Source: Rhizobium leguminosarum (GTDB lineage: Bacteria > Pseudomonadota > Alphaproteobacteria > Rhizobiales > Rhizobiaceae). Taken from it: a stretch of 64,000 nt of DNA. Of this stretch, positions 35,173 to 43,922 are shown in pieces. The stretch's first letter is position 1. The number at the start of each line of letters is the position of its first letter. The stretch is from contig NZ_CP025012.1 of NCBI RefSeq assembly GCF_002953715.1, positions 2,356,001 to 2,420,000 on the forward strand, written 5' to 3'. The notes beneath the pieces are model-generated. The model saw only the letters and a list, made by a program, of their open reading frames with translations. It was not told where the DNA came from and searched no databases. The position numbers and the translations under genes were made by a program.

Positions 35173-35645
35173 CGACACGATCCGCCGAACACGCCACTCT
35201 CGTCATCGAACGGCACCTCAAGGCGCCGATTTCGCGCGCCTTCCGCGCCTGGTCAACACCGGAATCCAAACGGCAATGGTTCGCCTGCCATGGCGAGTGG
35301 GTGCCGCTGGACTATGGGCTCGATTTCCGCCCCGGCGGCACGGAAAGGAACTACGTCGCCGATACTGACGGCCTTCTGCACGCCTATGACGCCCATTTTA
35401 TCGATATCGTGCCCGATGCCCGCATCGTCTATGCCTATGAGATGAAGCTTGGGGAAAGCCGCATCTCCGCGTCTCTCACAACCGTTGCCTTCGAAGCCGC
35501 ACCCGGCGGCACGAAAATGGTCTTCACCGAACAGGTGGTCTTCCTCGATGGCTACGCCGATAACGGTGCCCGCCTCCAGGGCACCGAGATCGGCCTCGAC
35601 AATCTGGAACTCTTCCTCGAGCGCGAAGAAAGCCCGATCCACTGA
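35169..35645 (+). CDS. AHSA1/SRPBCC-domain protein
   Basis: A 158-residue START-like (Bet v1 fold) protein. It opens with the family pattern LVIERHLKAPISRAFRAWSTPE and ends with GTEIGLDNLELFLER, the long C-terminal helix over the ligand cavity. These proteins bind hydrophobic ligands or act as small chaperone-like factors; the ligand here is unknown. It is the third gene of the GST-ArsR-AHSA1 operon, coupled by an ATGA overlap. Confidence 0.88.
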   Translation: MTTRSAEHATLVIERHLKAPISRAFRAWSTPESKRQWFACHGEWVPLDYGLDFRPGGTERNYVADTDGLLHAYDAHFIDIVPDARIVYAYEMKLGESRISASLTTVAFEAAPGGTKMVFTEQVVFLDGYADNGARLQGTEIGLDNLELFLEREESPIH

Positions 35646-35723
35646 TCGCATGGCGCGCAAAACTGAATCGTCTCGCATGAATCAGGTTTGACGCGATGCG
35701 TTTCAGGCGAAATAAGCCAAGCC

Positions 35724-36191
35724 TCAAGCGTTGCTTGGTTTCTTCCGCGAGCCGGCAGGACGAGCCGCGGCCCGCTTTGAAGTGTTGAGTGTGACAGCAC
35801 CGCGAATGAGCGCCTTCAACGCCTCCTCGTCAACCTCATCGCCTTCGTGGAAATCGATGGCGCGCCTGGTATTGCCGTCAAGGCTGGAGTTGAAGAGGCT
35901 TGAAGGGTCCTCCAGCGAGGCGCCCTTGGCGAAGGTCAGTTTCACCACGCTCTTGTAGGTCTCGCCGGTGCAGATGATCCCGGCGTGCTCCCACACCGGA
36001 ACGCCTCTCCACTTCCATTCCTCGACCACGTCGGGCTCGGCCTGCCTGATGAGAGTTCGGACGCGAGCGAGCATCTCGCCGCGCCAATCGCTCAACTCCT
36101 CGATTCTCGCATCGATCAAACGCGAAGGAGAGTCTCCGTCTTTCTCTTCGCTGGAGCCGCTCTTCTTCAGGGTTGCCGTGGCTTTCTTCAT
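35724..36191 (-). CDS. DUF1801 domain protein (first of two)
   Basis: A 155-residue protein with a Lys/Ser-rich N-terminal tail, then the DUF1801 (YdhG-like) fold: LIRQAEPDVVEEWKWRGVPVW and GIICTGETYKSVVKLTFAKGASL. The family is uncharacterised; its fold resembles frataxin/YjbR proteins. The start at 36191 is supported by GGGGAGATATCG. The C-terminal RAAARPAGSRKK is basic. It lies downstream of the other DUF1801 gene on the same strand. Confidence 0.8.
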   Translation of the reverse strand: MKKATATLKKSGSSEEKDGDSPSRLIDARIEELSDWRGEMLARVRTLIRQAEPDVVEEWKWRGVPVWEHAGIICTGETYKSVVKLTFAKGASLEDPSSLFNSSLDGNTRRAIDFHEGDEVDEEALKALIRGAVTLNTSKRAAARPAGSRKKPSNA

Positions 36192-36290
36192 CGATATCTC
36201 CCCTTCATCCCTTAAATGCTGATGGCCTAAGCGCAGTGCGTCTTTTCGGACGTACAAAGGAAGCTCTAACGCTCAAATCTACGCGTCCGC

Positions 36291-36761
36291 TCACATTCGT
36301 TCGCCGGGAAATTGGCTTGCCTGTTCCACCCAGGCGGCGAGCTGGGCCTCGTCGAGTCGGTCTTCCTCATGAATGTGGAAGTAACGCACTTCCTTTTGTT
36401 TGGACTCGCCGGGCGGAACGGGACTGAGCGACGTGCCGCGGAAGAAAGCAACCTTGATGTATTTTGCGAAGCAATGGACACCGAGAAACCAGTCCTGCCC
36501 TTCCATGCCATAAAGCGGCGAGTTCCATTTGACTGCCTTGTGCACGTCGGGAACGGTACGGGTAATGAGCGCGTCGAGACGGCGCCCGACGTCACTTTTC
36601 CAGCCAGGCATGGCGGCGATGTAGGCTTGCACGGGAGCGTCGCCGTAACCCTTGGGGATCTGAGGGTTGCCGCCCGAGAGAAGGGTCGGCTCCGCGGTAT
36701 CAGGCTTGGCGGCTGTCTTCTTCGTGACCTTTGCCGCAGTCTTGGATGTCTTCCCGGACAT
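36291..36761 (-). CDS. DUF1801 domain protein (second)
   Basis: A 156-residue protein with a basic N-terminal tail (KTSKTAAKVTKKTAAK) and a DUF1801 domain: DALITRTVPDVHKAVKWNSPLYG and GVHCFAKYIKVAFFRGTSL. Start choice: AGGAG lies eight bases before the ATG at 36761; a GTG three codons upstream is possible. It is 11 bases downstream of a small membrane-protein gene and belongs to the ArsR-AHSA1 transcription unit from 37782. Confidence 0.8.
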   Translation of the reverse strand: MSGKTSKTAAKVTKKTAAKPDTAEPTLLSGGNPQIPKGYGDAPVQAYIAAMPGWKSDVGRRLDALITRTVPDVHKAVKWNSPLYGMEGQDWFLGVHCFAKYIKVAFFRGTSLSPVPPGESKQKEVRYFHIHEEDRLDEAQLAAWVEQASQFPGERM

Positions 36762-36772
36762 TGCCTTCACTC

Positions 36773-36994
36773 CTACCCTCCGCTACGTCCCGCGCCGCGC
36801 CACCTAGCGGCATATGGCAGCGCGAACAGGTAGAGACCGGTGAGCAGCAGCAAGGTCAGCGGCAGCAGCGCCGTGAGACCTACCCAGACGGACGATTTCT
36901 CCTGCACCATCGCGATGATATTAATTATGACGGCCAGCGTAAAGGCAATGGACAGCCAACGGTGGATCTGCCGAAGCCAGTTATTCCAATTCAA
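36773..36994 (-). CDS. Small two-helix membrane protein
   Basis: A 73-residue protein with two hydrophobic helices, IAFTLAVIINIIAMV and LTALLPLTLLLLTGLYLFALPY, joined by a short loop. The TTG start at 36994 is chosen because AGGAGG stands five bases before it. Relatives are small membrane proteins next to AHSA1 genes; no function is assigned. It sits between AHSA1 and DUF1801 in the same operon. Confidence 0.72.
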   Translation of the reverse strand: MNWNNWLRQIHRWLSIAFTLAVIINIIAMVQEKSSVWVGLTALLPLTLLLLTGLYLFALPYAARWRGAGRSGG

Positions 36995-37051
36995 GGGAAC
37001 CTCCTGCGAAAACAAGCGACGCGGATGGTGTGATCCGTTTTGGCCGCAGCC

Positions 37052-37462
37052 TCACTCGATCCGCATCAGGACCTGCTCGAGATTTGCGAAGAACCGCTGC
37101 CAACCGCTTTTGGCGCCCCCGTAGGCCTGCCGCTGATCCGGCCGGAAGCCCGACTGCTCCATGCGCAGCTGCGTGCCCGCGCCCGTGGGCGTCAGAGTCC
37201 AGGTGACGACACTTTCGAGATCATAGGCAGCCCAGGTGTAAGACAGGGTTTTATTCGGCTCGACTTGCAGGACCTGGCAGTCGACCGAGCCCCAATCCGC
37301 GCTCAGCTTGAAACGGTGGTCCACGATCGGCACGAAGTCGTTTTTCATCAGCCAGTCCGCAATCAGATGCGGCTGCGTGAGCGCGCGCCAGATCTTTTCC
37401 GGCGGAAAAGGGATCTCTCGTTCGACGATGACGGAACGGGTTTCGTTTGAAATTTCGGTCAT
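37052..37462 (-). CDS. AHSA1/SRPBCC-domain protein
   Basis: A 136-residue Bet v1-fold protein: VIVEREIPFPPEKIWRALTQP at the start, GSVDCQVLQVEPNKTLSYTW in the middle and GWQRFFANLEQVL as the C-terminal helix. Its GTG/ATG region overlaps the stop of the upstream ArsR gene by four bases. It is the counterpart of the AHSA1 gene at 35169, on the opposite strand. Confidence 0.88.
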   Translation of the reverse strand: MTEISNETRSVIVEREIPFPPEKIWRALTQPHLIADWLMKNDFVPIVDHRFKLSADWGSVDCQVLQVEPNKTLSYTWAAYDLESVVTWTLTPTGAGTQLRMEQSGFRPDQRQAYGGAKSGWQRFFANLEQVLMRIE

Positions 37463-37782
37463 TGGTCCATCCTTTTCAATAGATCATCCAGCTGGTCGAA
37501 CCGGTTTTGCCAAAAGCCAGCCATCTCGCTTGTCCAGTCGACCAGCGGCGCCAGCGCGCCGAGCTGGGCGCTATAATGTGTCTGCCGCCCTTCATGGCGG
37601 TCGCGCACCAATCCGGCCTGCTTCAGAATTCCGAGATGTTTCGAGACAACCGGTTGCGAGACCCCGGCCCGAGCCGTCAGAGCCCCGACCGTCTTCTCTC
37701 CTTCGCGGCACAGCCGTTCGAAAAGAGCCCTCCGGGTCGGATCGGCGAGCGTTCTGAAGAGCACGTCCTGGGTGTCCGACAT
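37459..37782 (-). CDS. ArsR-family transcriptional regulator
   Basis: A 107-residue repressor: LFRTLADPTRRALFERL, then the recognition helix GVSQPVVSKHLGILKQAGLV and wing HEGRQTHYS. No metal-site cysteine pair is seen. It heads the operon ArsR, AHSA1, small membrane protein, DUF1801 (and possibly the second DUF1801). ATACGTAAA-type sequence between 37801 and 37860 is a likely promoter area, not analysed further. Confidence 0.92.
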   Translation of the reverse strand: MSDTQDVLFRTLADPTRRALFERLCREGEKTVGALTARAGVSQPVVSKHLGILKQAGLVRDRHEGRQTHYSAQLGALAPLVDWTSEMAGFWQNRFDQLDDLLKRMDQ

Positions 37783-38029
37783 CTACAATCCATACCTCGT
37801 TGGCTATGGATTTACGTATAGCCGTGCAGGTATGAGTGTGTCAAGCTGGACGTAAAACAACTTGGAAAAAAGTTATTGCTACATTTGGTAGGCGCGGCAG
37901 CGCGCTTGGCAGAAGTGGGTGAATTTCACATATCCAATCGGCTATATATCTTCGCCATTGGGCATGAATGCTCGCTCGGACACGCCTCTCCTATGCCAAG
38001 GTAATGCGGCGTTGAGAATAGCCCTGGGA

Positions 38030-38857
38030 TCAGTGGCCGCCGTCGCTGCCGAGAATCGCGGCAAGCAGCTGGCCTTCCAGCTCGGCGAGGCCAGGATGGC
38101 CGTGCCGGCGCGGACGCGGATAGGGAATGGGAAGATCGAGTGCGATCCGCCCCTCGTCGAGCACGATGACCCGGTCGGCGAGATGCACCGCCTCGCTGAC
38201 ATCATGGGTGACGAGCACTGCGGTGAAGCCGAGTTCGCGCCAGACACGGTTGATGAGTTCCTGCATGCTGATCCGCGTCAGCGCATCGAGTGCGCCGAGC
38301 GGTTCGTCGAGTGCCAGCACGCCAGGCCGGCTGACCAGCGCCCGCGCCAGCGCCACGCGCTGCCGTTGCCCGCCGGAAAGCCGCGCCGGCCATTCCCCGG
38401 TCTTTTCGCCAAGCTGGACTTCGGCAAGCACGGCGTCGGCCGCCTTCAGCGCCGCCCGCCTGTCGATGCCGTCACCCAGCCCAACCACCACATTGTCGGC
38501 AACATTGAGCCAGGGAAGCAGCCGCGGCTCCTGAAAGACGATGCGCGTGTTCGGGCTCGCCTGCGCGCCGCCGGCATCCTCGAAATGCAGCTCGCCGGCG
38601 CTCGGCTCGTCGAGGCCCATCAGGATGCGCAGCAGCGTGCTCTTGCCGCAGCCGCTCTTGCCGATCACCGCGACGAACTGGCCGGCCGGAATATGCAGGT
38701 TGATGCCGCGCAGCACGCGGTTGGCCCCAAAGCTCTTTTCAAGCCCGATCAGGCTGATCGCCGCGGGCGCACTACGGCCCACTGCCGGCGCGTTTTCACG
38801 CGCATAAGCTGGCTCTTCGGCGACGGCGTGAAAACGCTCATGCGCGATCGATGTCAT
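38030..38857 (-). CDS. ssuB: Aliphatic sulfonate ABC transporter ATPase
   Basis: SsuB energises uptake of alkanesulfonates used as sulfur source. The 275-residue protein has Walker [10 protein letters not shown] near residue 70, the Q-loop [10 protein letters not shown] (typical of the SsuB/TauB group), signature [15 protein letters not shown] and Walker [13 protein letters not shown]. The start at 38857 follows ATAGGAGAGACG; the in-frame extension upstream is the ssuC 3' region. It is the last gene of ssuADCB. Confidence 0.94.
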   Translation of the reverse strand: MTSIAHERFHAVAEEPAYARENAPAVGRSAPAAISLIGLEKSFGANRVLRGINLHIPAGQFVAVIGKSGCGKSTLLRILMGLDEPSAGELHFEDAGGAQASPNTRIVFQEPRLLPWLNVADNVVVGLGDGIDRRAALKAADAVLAEVQLGEKTGEWPARLSGGQRQRVALARALVSRPGVLALDEPLGALDALTRISMQELINRVWRELGFTAVLVTHDVSEAVHLADRVIVLDEGRIALDLPIPYPRPRRHGHPGLAELEGQLLAAILGSDGGH

Positions 38858-38867
38858 GGCGTCTCTC

Positions 38868-39704
38868 CTATTTCTGATAGACCGGGTTCCAGGCGAGCAG
38901 CCGCCTCTCCAGAACCCGGGCGATGACATCGGCAAGCTTGCCGAGCACGGCATAGATGACAAGGGCGAGCACCACGACGTCAGTCATCATGAATTCGCGG
39001 GCATTGTTGGCCATGTGGCCGATGCCCGAGGATGCGGCGATCGATTCCGATACGATCAGCGTCAGCCACATGATGCCGAGCGCATATCTAAGGCCGACGA
39101 AGATCGACGGGAGCGCACCTGGAAAGATCACCTTGCGGAACAGCGTCCAGTTGCCCATGCCATAGACCTTGCCCATCTCGATCAGGTCGCGATCGACATT
39201 GCGCACCCCGTGATAGGTGTTGAGATAAACGGGGAAGAGCACGCCGAGCGACGTGAGAAACAGCTTCGATTCCTCGCCGATTCCGAACCACAGGATGACA
39301 AGCGGGATCATCGCCAGATGCGGAATGGTGCGCAGCATCTGCAGCGTCGTATCGGTCAGCTGCTCGGAAATGCGCGACACCCCGTTGGCGATACCGAGCA
39401 GGAAGCCGATCGAACCGCCGACGAGAAGGCCGGCAAAGGCGCGGCCGGCGCTCACCAGCACGTCGTTCGGCAACTGGCCGGAAACCGTCGTTGACCAGAA
39501 GGCGAGACCGACATCGGCCGGCGACGGCATGATGCGCGATGAGATCCAGCCGGCCGAGGAGGCAAGCTGCCACAACGCCACGATCGCCACCGGCACCAGA
39601 TAGGGGGTCAGCTTGTCCAGGCCGGGCAGCGGCAGGCGCAAACCCGCCTTCCCGGCCTTTTCGGAAGCGACCGACCGTACGAACGGAGTATCGAAAGTCG
39701 ACAT
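38868..39704 (-). CDS. ssuC: Aliphatic sulfonate ABC transporter permease
   Basis: A 278-residue inner-membrane permease with about six helices. The MetI-like core has [12 protein letters not shown], the EAA-like loop [27 protein letters not shown] near residue 190 and [15 protein letters not shown], typical of SsuC/TauC. It lies between ssuD (82 bases upstream, with a hairpin between) and ssuB (10 bases downstream). It would form the channel for sulfonates delivered by SsuA. Confidence 0.93.
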   Translation of the reverse strand: MSTFDTPFVRSVASEKAGKAGLRLPLPGLDKLTPYLVPVAIVALWQLASSAGWISSRIMPSPADVGLAFWSTTVSGQLPNDVLVSAGRAFAGLLVGGSIGFLLGIANGVSRISEQLTDTTLQMLRTIPHLAMIPLVILWFGIGEESKLFLTSLGVLFPVYLNTYHGVRNVDRDLIEMGKVYGMGNWTLFRKVIFPGALPSIFVGLRYALGIMWLTLIVSESIAASSGIGHMANNAREFMMTDVVVLALVIYAVLGKLADVIARVLERRLLAWNPVYQK

Positions 39705-39731
39705 GCATTGTCCTCGCGCTTATCGGGAGCT

Positions 39732-39757
39732 GCCGCAAGCCGTAAGCGGCTTGCGGC
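39732..39757 (-). terminator. Hairpin between ssuD and ssuC
   Basis: GCCGCAAGCCG and CGGCTTGCGGC form a perfect 11-base-pair stem with a TAAG loop. No T tract follows, so it more likely protects the ssuAD part of the mRNA or tunes transporter level than ends transcription. Confidence 0.55.
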
Positions 39758-39786
39758 GGTGTCAAGCTCTACGTCTTCGTTCGAGA

Positions 39787-40977
39787 TCAGGAACCGGAGA
39801 CGACTTTCAGATTGCCGCCATGGCTGCCGCCTGCGAAGACCTGCTTGCGGCCGAACTCGTTGTTGAAGCCCAGACGCTGCTGCTCGCGGGTGATGCCGAG
39901 TTCGGGGAAAAGCAACTCGGCGACGCGATAGGCCTCTTCGAGATGCGGATAGCCGGAGCCGATAACCGTATCGATGCCGATCTCCTGATATTCGCGAAGG
40001 CGCGCGGCCACCGTCTTCGGCGATCCCACAAGCGCCGTGCCCGCACCGGCGCGCACCAGCCCGACGCCGGCCCAGAGGTTCGGGGAGACTTCGAGCTTGT
40101 CGCGGCGCCCGCCGTGAAGGGCGGCCATGCGCTTCTGGCCGACCGAGTCGGACTCCTGGACGAAGCGCTGCTGCGCTTCGCGGATCGTATCGTCGTCGAG
40201 ATGGCGGATCAGCCGCTCGGCTGCCTCCCATGCTTCGTCATCGGTTTCGCGCACGATGAAGTGCAAACGAATGCCGAAGCTCACCTCGCGGCCGCGTTCG
40301 CCGGCAGCCTTGCGCACCTTGGTGATCTTCTCGGCAACCTGTGCCGGCGGCTCGCCCCAGGTCAGGTACTTGTCGACGCGGCCGACGGAGAAATCGATAC
40401 CGGCATCCGACGAGCCGCCGAAATAGAGCGGCGGGCGCGGGTTCTGCACCGCGGGGAAGCCGAGGCGCGCATTGGTCGCCTTGATGTATTTGCCGTCGAA
40501 GCTTGCCGTTCCCTTTTCCAGCAGCTCCTCAAAGACGGTGAAGAACTCCTCGGCATGCGCGTAGCGCTCGTCATGCTCGAGATGGATGCCATCGCCGGCA
40601 AGCTCCGCCGGGCTGCCGCCGACGACGATGTTGAGCAGCAGCCGGCCGTTGGAGATGCGATCGAGCGTCGTCGCAAGACGCGCGTAATACGCAGGCGATG
40701 CCGTGCCGGGGCGGATCGCCACCAGGAACTGCAGCTTCTCGGTCTTGGCGGCAAGGGCTGCGGCGGTCACGAAGGATTCCTCGCAGGCGACCCCGGTCGG
40801 CAGCAGCACGCCGGAATAGCCGAGCCGGTCGACGGCCTGGGCAATCTGCGTGAGATAACCGATCTCTGGCGCACGGTTGAGCTCGGAGGAGCCGAGATAG
40901 GTGCCGTCACCCGATGTCGGGATGAACCAGAGAAAATTGATGGGCTCGGATGTGCCTGTATGGGAGGTGGTGGTCAT
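39787..40977 (-). CDS. ssuD: FMNH2-dependent alkanesulfonate monooxygenase
   Basis: SsuD uses FMNH2 and O2 to split alkanesulfonates into aldehyde and sulfite. The 396-residue protein is the usual size for this luciferase-like barrel. It opens [17 protein letters not shown], and carries [36 protein letters not shown] and the C-terminal [19 protein letters not shown]. The start at 40977 follows AAAGGACC. A reductase gene (ssuE) to supply FMNH2 is not in the window. The final [14 protein letters not shown] tail looks like a normal family end. Confidence 0.94.
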   Translation of the reverse strand: MTTTSHTGTSEPINFLWFIPTSGDGTYLGSSELNRAPEIGYLTQIAQAVDRLGYSGVLLPTGVACEESFVTAAALAAKTEKLQFLVAIRPGTASPAYYARLATTLDRISNGRLLLNIVVGGSPAELAGDGIHLEHDERYAHAEEFFTVFEELLEKGTASFDGKYIKATNARLGFPAVQNPRPPLYFGGSSDAGIDFSVGRVDKYLTWGEPPAQVAEKITKVRKAAGERGREVSFGIRLHFIVRETDDEAWEAAERLIRHLDDDTIREAQQRFVQESDSVGQKRMAALHGGRRDKLEVSPNLWAGVGLVRAGAGTALVGSPKTVAARLREYQEIGIDTVIGSGYPHLEEAYRVAELLFPELGITREQQRLGFNNEFGRKQVFAGGSHGGNLKVVSGS

Positions 40978-41356
40978 GGAAGACGGTCCTTTAGCTGCGA
41001 AATTCGAAATCAACTCGCGCGGTCGAGATGGCCCCTGGCAAGCGGCAACACGCAGACTGCCCACTTGGCGCCGCCGCCGCGCGAATGCTTGGGAGGATCG
41101 CGGGGGCGGCGGAGGCTGTAGTAAGATCGGCTGTCCATCTATGCGCGAGCATCTCAAATATCCCTGTCGATCGGATGGCGGCTGGCTGACGCCTTTCGGT
41201 GTCCGCGTCGATCGTCAGGATACTGACATAGACTACTAATTAGATCGACAATATCAATTTGCTATTATAATCCGTTTTGGAGAATATTTTTCCGGTTCGG
41301 CGGCATGAAGACGCTCTCCATGCCGCCTCGCTGAAATCTTAGCCCTGGCCGGAAAA
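40978..41356. other. ssuA-ssuD intergenic region with hairpin and AT-rich segment
   Basis: No gene is seen in these 379 bases. GGCGGCATG and CATGCCGCC (41299-41327) form a hairpin after ssuA. An AT-rich block (41230-41280) contains ATCGACAATATCAATTTGC, close to ATCGACAATTTTATTTGC at 42412 upstream of ssuA, suggesting that ssuD may have its own promoter under shared control. Confidence 0.5.
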
Positions 41357-42322
41357 TCAGCTCGCCTTCGGACGCCAGACGATATCGCCGGTCACCAGCT
41401 TCTTCGGCAGGATGCCGAGCCCGTAGAACTCGTCTGCGAGTGCCTGTTGATAGGCGGCGGCGGCATCGGTGATGGTCGAGACGCTGCCAAGATCAGCGCC
41501 CTTGCGCGTCAATGTCACGCGCGTCACGTCAGCCGGCACGCCAGTGATTTCGGAAAGCTCCTTCACCGTTTCGTCGAGATTGCTCTGTGCCGACTTACCG
41601 ACCTTGGCAAGCTCATCGATCACGTCGACTACCACCTGCCCGTTGGCATCGGTGAAATCGCGATTGGCGAGGAAGAAACTGTAGGAGTCGACGATGCCTT
41701 CAGCCGTCGTCAGGATACGTGTCTCCGGATCAGCTTCGGCAATCGCCAGATAAGGATCCCAGATCGACCAGGCGTCGATGCTGCCATTCTTGAAGGCGGC
41801 GGCGGCATCCGGCGGCGAAAGATCAAGCTGCTCGACATCTTCGGGCTTCAGGCCTGCCTTGCGCAGAACCTTGACGGTTACATTATGCGCGCTGGAGCCG
41901 CGCTTGAAAGCGACCTTTTTACCCTTGAGGTCTTCAAGCGTCTTGATGGGCGAATCCTTGCGCACGACGATGGCCGAGGCTGCCGGGCTGCCCTTGTAGA
42001 GACCGACATAATAGAGCTGCCCGCCAGCCGCCTGAGCAAAGAGCGGCGGCACATCGCCGGTCGCGCCGAAATCGAGAGCGCCGGCGCCCAATGCTTCGAG
42101 AAGCGGCGGACCGGAGGTGAATTCCGACCAGCTGACGGTAATGCCGCGATCGGCAAGCCGCTTCTCAAGTGCGCTGCGACGCTTGGCGAGCGCCAGCACG
42201 CCGTTCTTCTGCCAACCGATACGGAACTCGCTGGCGGCGGCGCGTGCCGGCCTGACAGCCGGCAGGATTGCCGTGGCCGCGGCTGCTGCGAAAAGCCCGA
42301 GCGTTTGTCGACGTGAAATCAT
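41357..42322 (-). CDS. ssuA: Aliphatic sulfonate ABC transporter, periplasmic binding protein
   Basis: A 321-residue binding protein with a twin-arginine-like signal (ISRRQTLGLFAAAAATAILP, cleavage near ARAA). The mature part has FRIGWQKNGVLALAK, GALDFGATGDVPPLFAQAA and AFKNGSIDAWSIWDPYLA, the ligand loops of the SsuA/TauA/NitT group. It is the first gene of the operon. The gene order ssuA-ssuD-ssuC-ssuB puts the monooxygenase between binding protein and permease. Confidence 0.93.
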   Translation of the reverse strand: MISRRQTLGLFAAAAATAILPAVRPARAAASEFRIGWQKNGVLALAKRRSALEKRLADRGITVSWSEFTSGPPLLEALGAGALDFGATGDVPPLFAQAAGGQLYYVGLYKGSPAASAIVVRKDSPIKTLEDLKGKKVAFKRGSSAHNVTVKVLRKAGLKPEDVEQLDLSPPDAAAAFKNGSIDAWSIWDPYLAIAEADPETRILTTAEGIVDSYSFFLANRDFTDANGQVVVDVIDELAKVGKSAQSNLDETVKELSEITGVPADVTRVTLTRKGADLGSVSTITDAAAAYQQALADEFYGLGILPKKLVTGDIVWRPKAS

Positions 42323-42472
42323 GACTTTCCCCTTTTTGATGGTGCCAAGCCTGTTTTCGGCTGGTCGACCTGTCAGTGATGGTTGCCATGATGATTAAAT
42401 CTATCATTTATATCGACAATTTTATTTGCGAGATTCCGCCTTTGCTGAAATTTTGCGGCCCGGAAATCGCCC

Positions 42473-42889
42473 TTAAGCGGATTTTTTTCGCGCGCCCGTT
42501 ATGCCGGCTACTATTACGCCTCCTTCCCAACCTTCGGCGGCCAGACGCTCCCGGATGAAGGTGGGGCCGCCGGCAAGACGCTTCGCAAGCAGGCTTGCGG
42601 GATCGACCATGCGCCAATAGGGCGTGACCGTCGAAACCGGCTCGCCCTTTTCCAGCGCGGCGTAGGACAACTCAGCGATCGCACGCAAATGCCGCTGCAC
42701 GGTCACCGGGCAACAGGCTTCCGCCCCGTATTGCGCGGCGAGACGGCGGCGGAGGACGCCGATTTCCGTAAGGTCACCTTCCGGCGCCGACCGAATCTGC
42801 TCGGCGACCATCTGCTGCGAGGGTATAAGCATCTCCTGCGTGCCACTGCGGCCTTTGCGCCGCGGCTTGATCGTCGGAATTTCGCTCAT
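42473..42889 (-). CDS. Small protein resembling the MGMT/ATL winged-helix family
   Basis: A 138-residue protein: a basic tail (IKPRRKGRSGTQEM), then LIPSQQMVAEQIRSAPEG, LRRRLAAQYGAEACCPVTVQRHL, TPYWRMVDP and GGPTFIRERLAAEGW. This order resembles small MGMT-like proteins in which CPxTxxxxxR replaces the DNA-alkyl acceptor PCHRV and PYWRVV follows. The role is unknown; it may bind damaged DNA like the alkyltransferase-like proteins. The start at 42889 is fixed by GGGGGGTGAC. Family assignment is by eye. Confidence 0.55.
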   Translation of the reverse strand: MSEIPTIKPRRKGRSGTQEMLIPSQQMVAEQIRSAPEGDLTEIGVLRRRLAAQYGAEACCPVTVQRHLRAIAELSYAALEKGEPVSTVTPYWRMVDPASLLAKRLAGGPTFIRERLAAEGWEGGVIVAGITGARKKSA

Positions 42890-43052
42890 GTCACCCCCCG
42901 AACATAATGCCCTTCCCCCCAATCTAGGGCTCGTCGGAAAGGCCGCCAGCCTCATATGCGTCAATCGGAAGGAAGTCCGCCTTCACGGGCTTTTCTGCTC
43001 CCGCCGTTTCGGTTAATCCTCGAACCTGCACTTGAGGAAAAGGATAGGACAT

Positions 43053-43922
43053 ATGGCTAAAGTCGCGTTCATCGGTCTCGGCGTCATGGGTTTCCCCATG
43101 GCGGGCCATCTGAAGACGAAGGGCGGCCACGATGTTACCGTCTACAACCGTACTACTGAAAAAGCCGCCGCCTGGGCCGAGAAATTCTCCGGCAAATCCG
43201 CCTCCACCCCGGCCGCGGCCGCCGCCGGTGCCGATTTCGTCTTCGTCTGCGTCGGCAATGACGAAGATCTCCGGTCGGTGACATTGGGCGAGAACGGCGC
43301 CCTGCACGGCATGAAGCCAGGTTCGGTGCTGATCGACAACACCACCGCCAGCGCTGAAGTCGCCCGCGAACTTTTTGCCGCGGCAAAGGAAAAAGGTGTC
43401 GATTTCATCGACGCTCCCGTCTCCGGCGGCCAGGCCGGCGCTGAAAACGGTGTCCTGACCGTCATGTGCGGCGGCGACGAGGCCGTCTTCGAACGCGCCA
43501 GACCTGTCATCGACGCCTATGCCCGCATGGTTGGTTTGATGGGACCGGCAGGCTCGGGCCAGTTGACCAAGATGGTCAACCAGATCTGCATCGCCGGCCT
43601 CGTCCAGGGACTTGCCGAGGCGTTGCATTTCGGCAAGCGTGCTGGCCTCGATATCGAAAAGGTGGTCGAGGTGATTTCCAAGGGAGCAGCCGGCTCCTGG
43701 CAGATGGAAAACCGCCACAAGACCATGAACGCGGGCAAATATGACTTCGGCTTCGCGGTCGACTGGATGCGCAAGGATCTCGGCATCGTGCTCACCGAAG
43801 CCCGCCGCAACGGCGCCAAGCTGCCGGTCACCGCCGTCGTCGACCAGTTCTACGGCGACGTGCAGGCGATGGGTGGAAATCGCTGGGACACATCCTCGCT
43901 ACTCGCCCGCCTCGAAAAATGA
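43053..43922 (+). CDS. Beta-hydroxyacid dehydrogenase (3-hydroxyisobutyrate dehydrogenase family)
   Basis: A 289-residue NAD(P)-dependent enzyme. The Rossmann motif GLGVMGFPMAGHL is at residues 8-20, the substrate motif DAPVSGGQAGAENG near 120 and the catalytic Lys in GQLTKMVNQI near 172. The family includes 3-hydroxyisobutyrate, tartronate semialdehyde and 4-hydroxybutyrate dehydrogenases; the substrate is not resolved. The start at 43053 follows AGGATAGGAC. Its stop overlaps the AlkD-like gene by four bases. Confidence 0.92.
   Translation: MAKVAFIGLGVMGFPMAGHLKTKGGHDVTVYNRTTEKAAAWAEKFSGKSASTPAAAAAGADFVFVCVGNDEDLRSVTLGENGALHGMKPGSVLIDNTTASAEVARELFAAAKEKGVDFIDAPVSGGQAGAENGVLTVMCGGDEAVFERARPVIDAYARMVGLMGPAGSGQLTKMVNQICIAGLVQGLAEALHFGKRAGLDIEKVVEVISKGAAGSWQMENRHKTMNAGKYDFGFAVDWMRKDLGIVLTEARRNGAKLPVTAVVDQFYGDVQAMGGNRWDTSSLLARLEK

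Noticed and set aside
37919..38926. 335-residue plus-strand frame over ssuB
   Set aside because: It is antisense to ssuB, which has complete ABC motifs; the frame has no recognisable product.
39613..41121. 502-residue plus-strand frame opposite ssuD
   Set aside because: It covers ssuD and the end of ssuC antisense. ssuD has full family motifs and a ribosome site, while this frame has neither.
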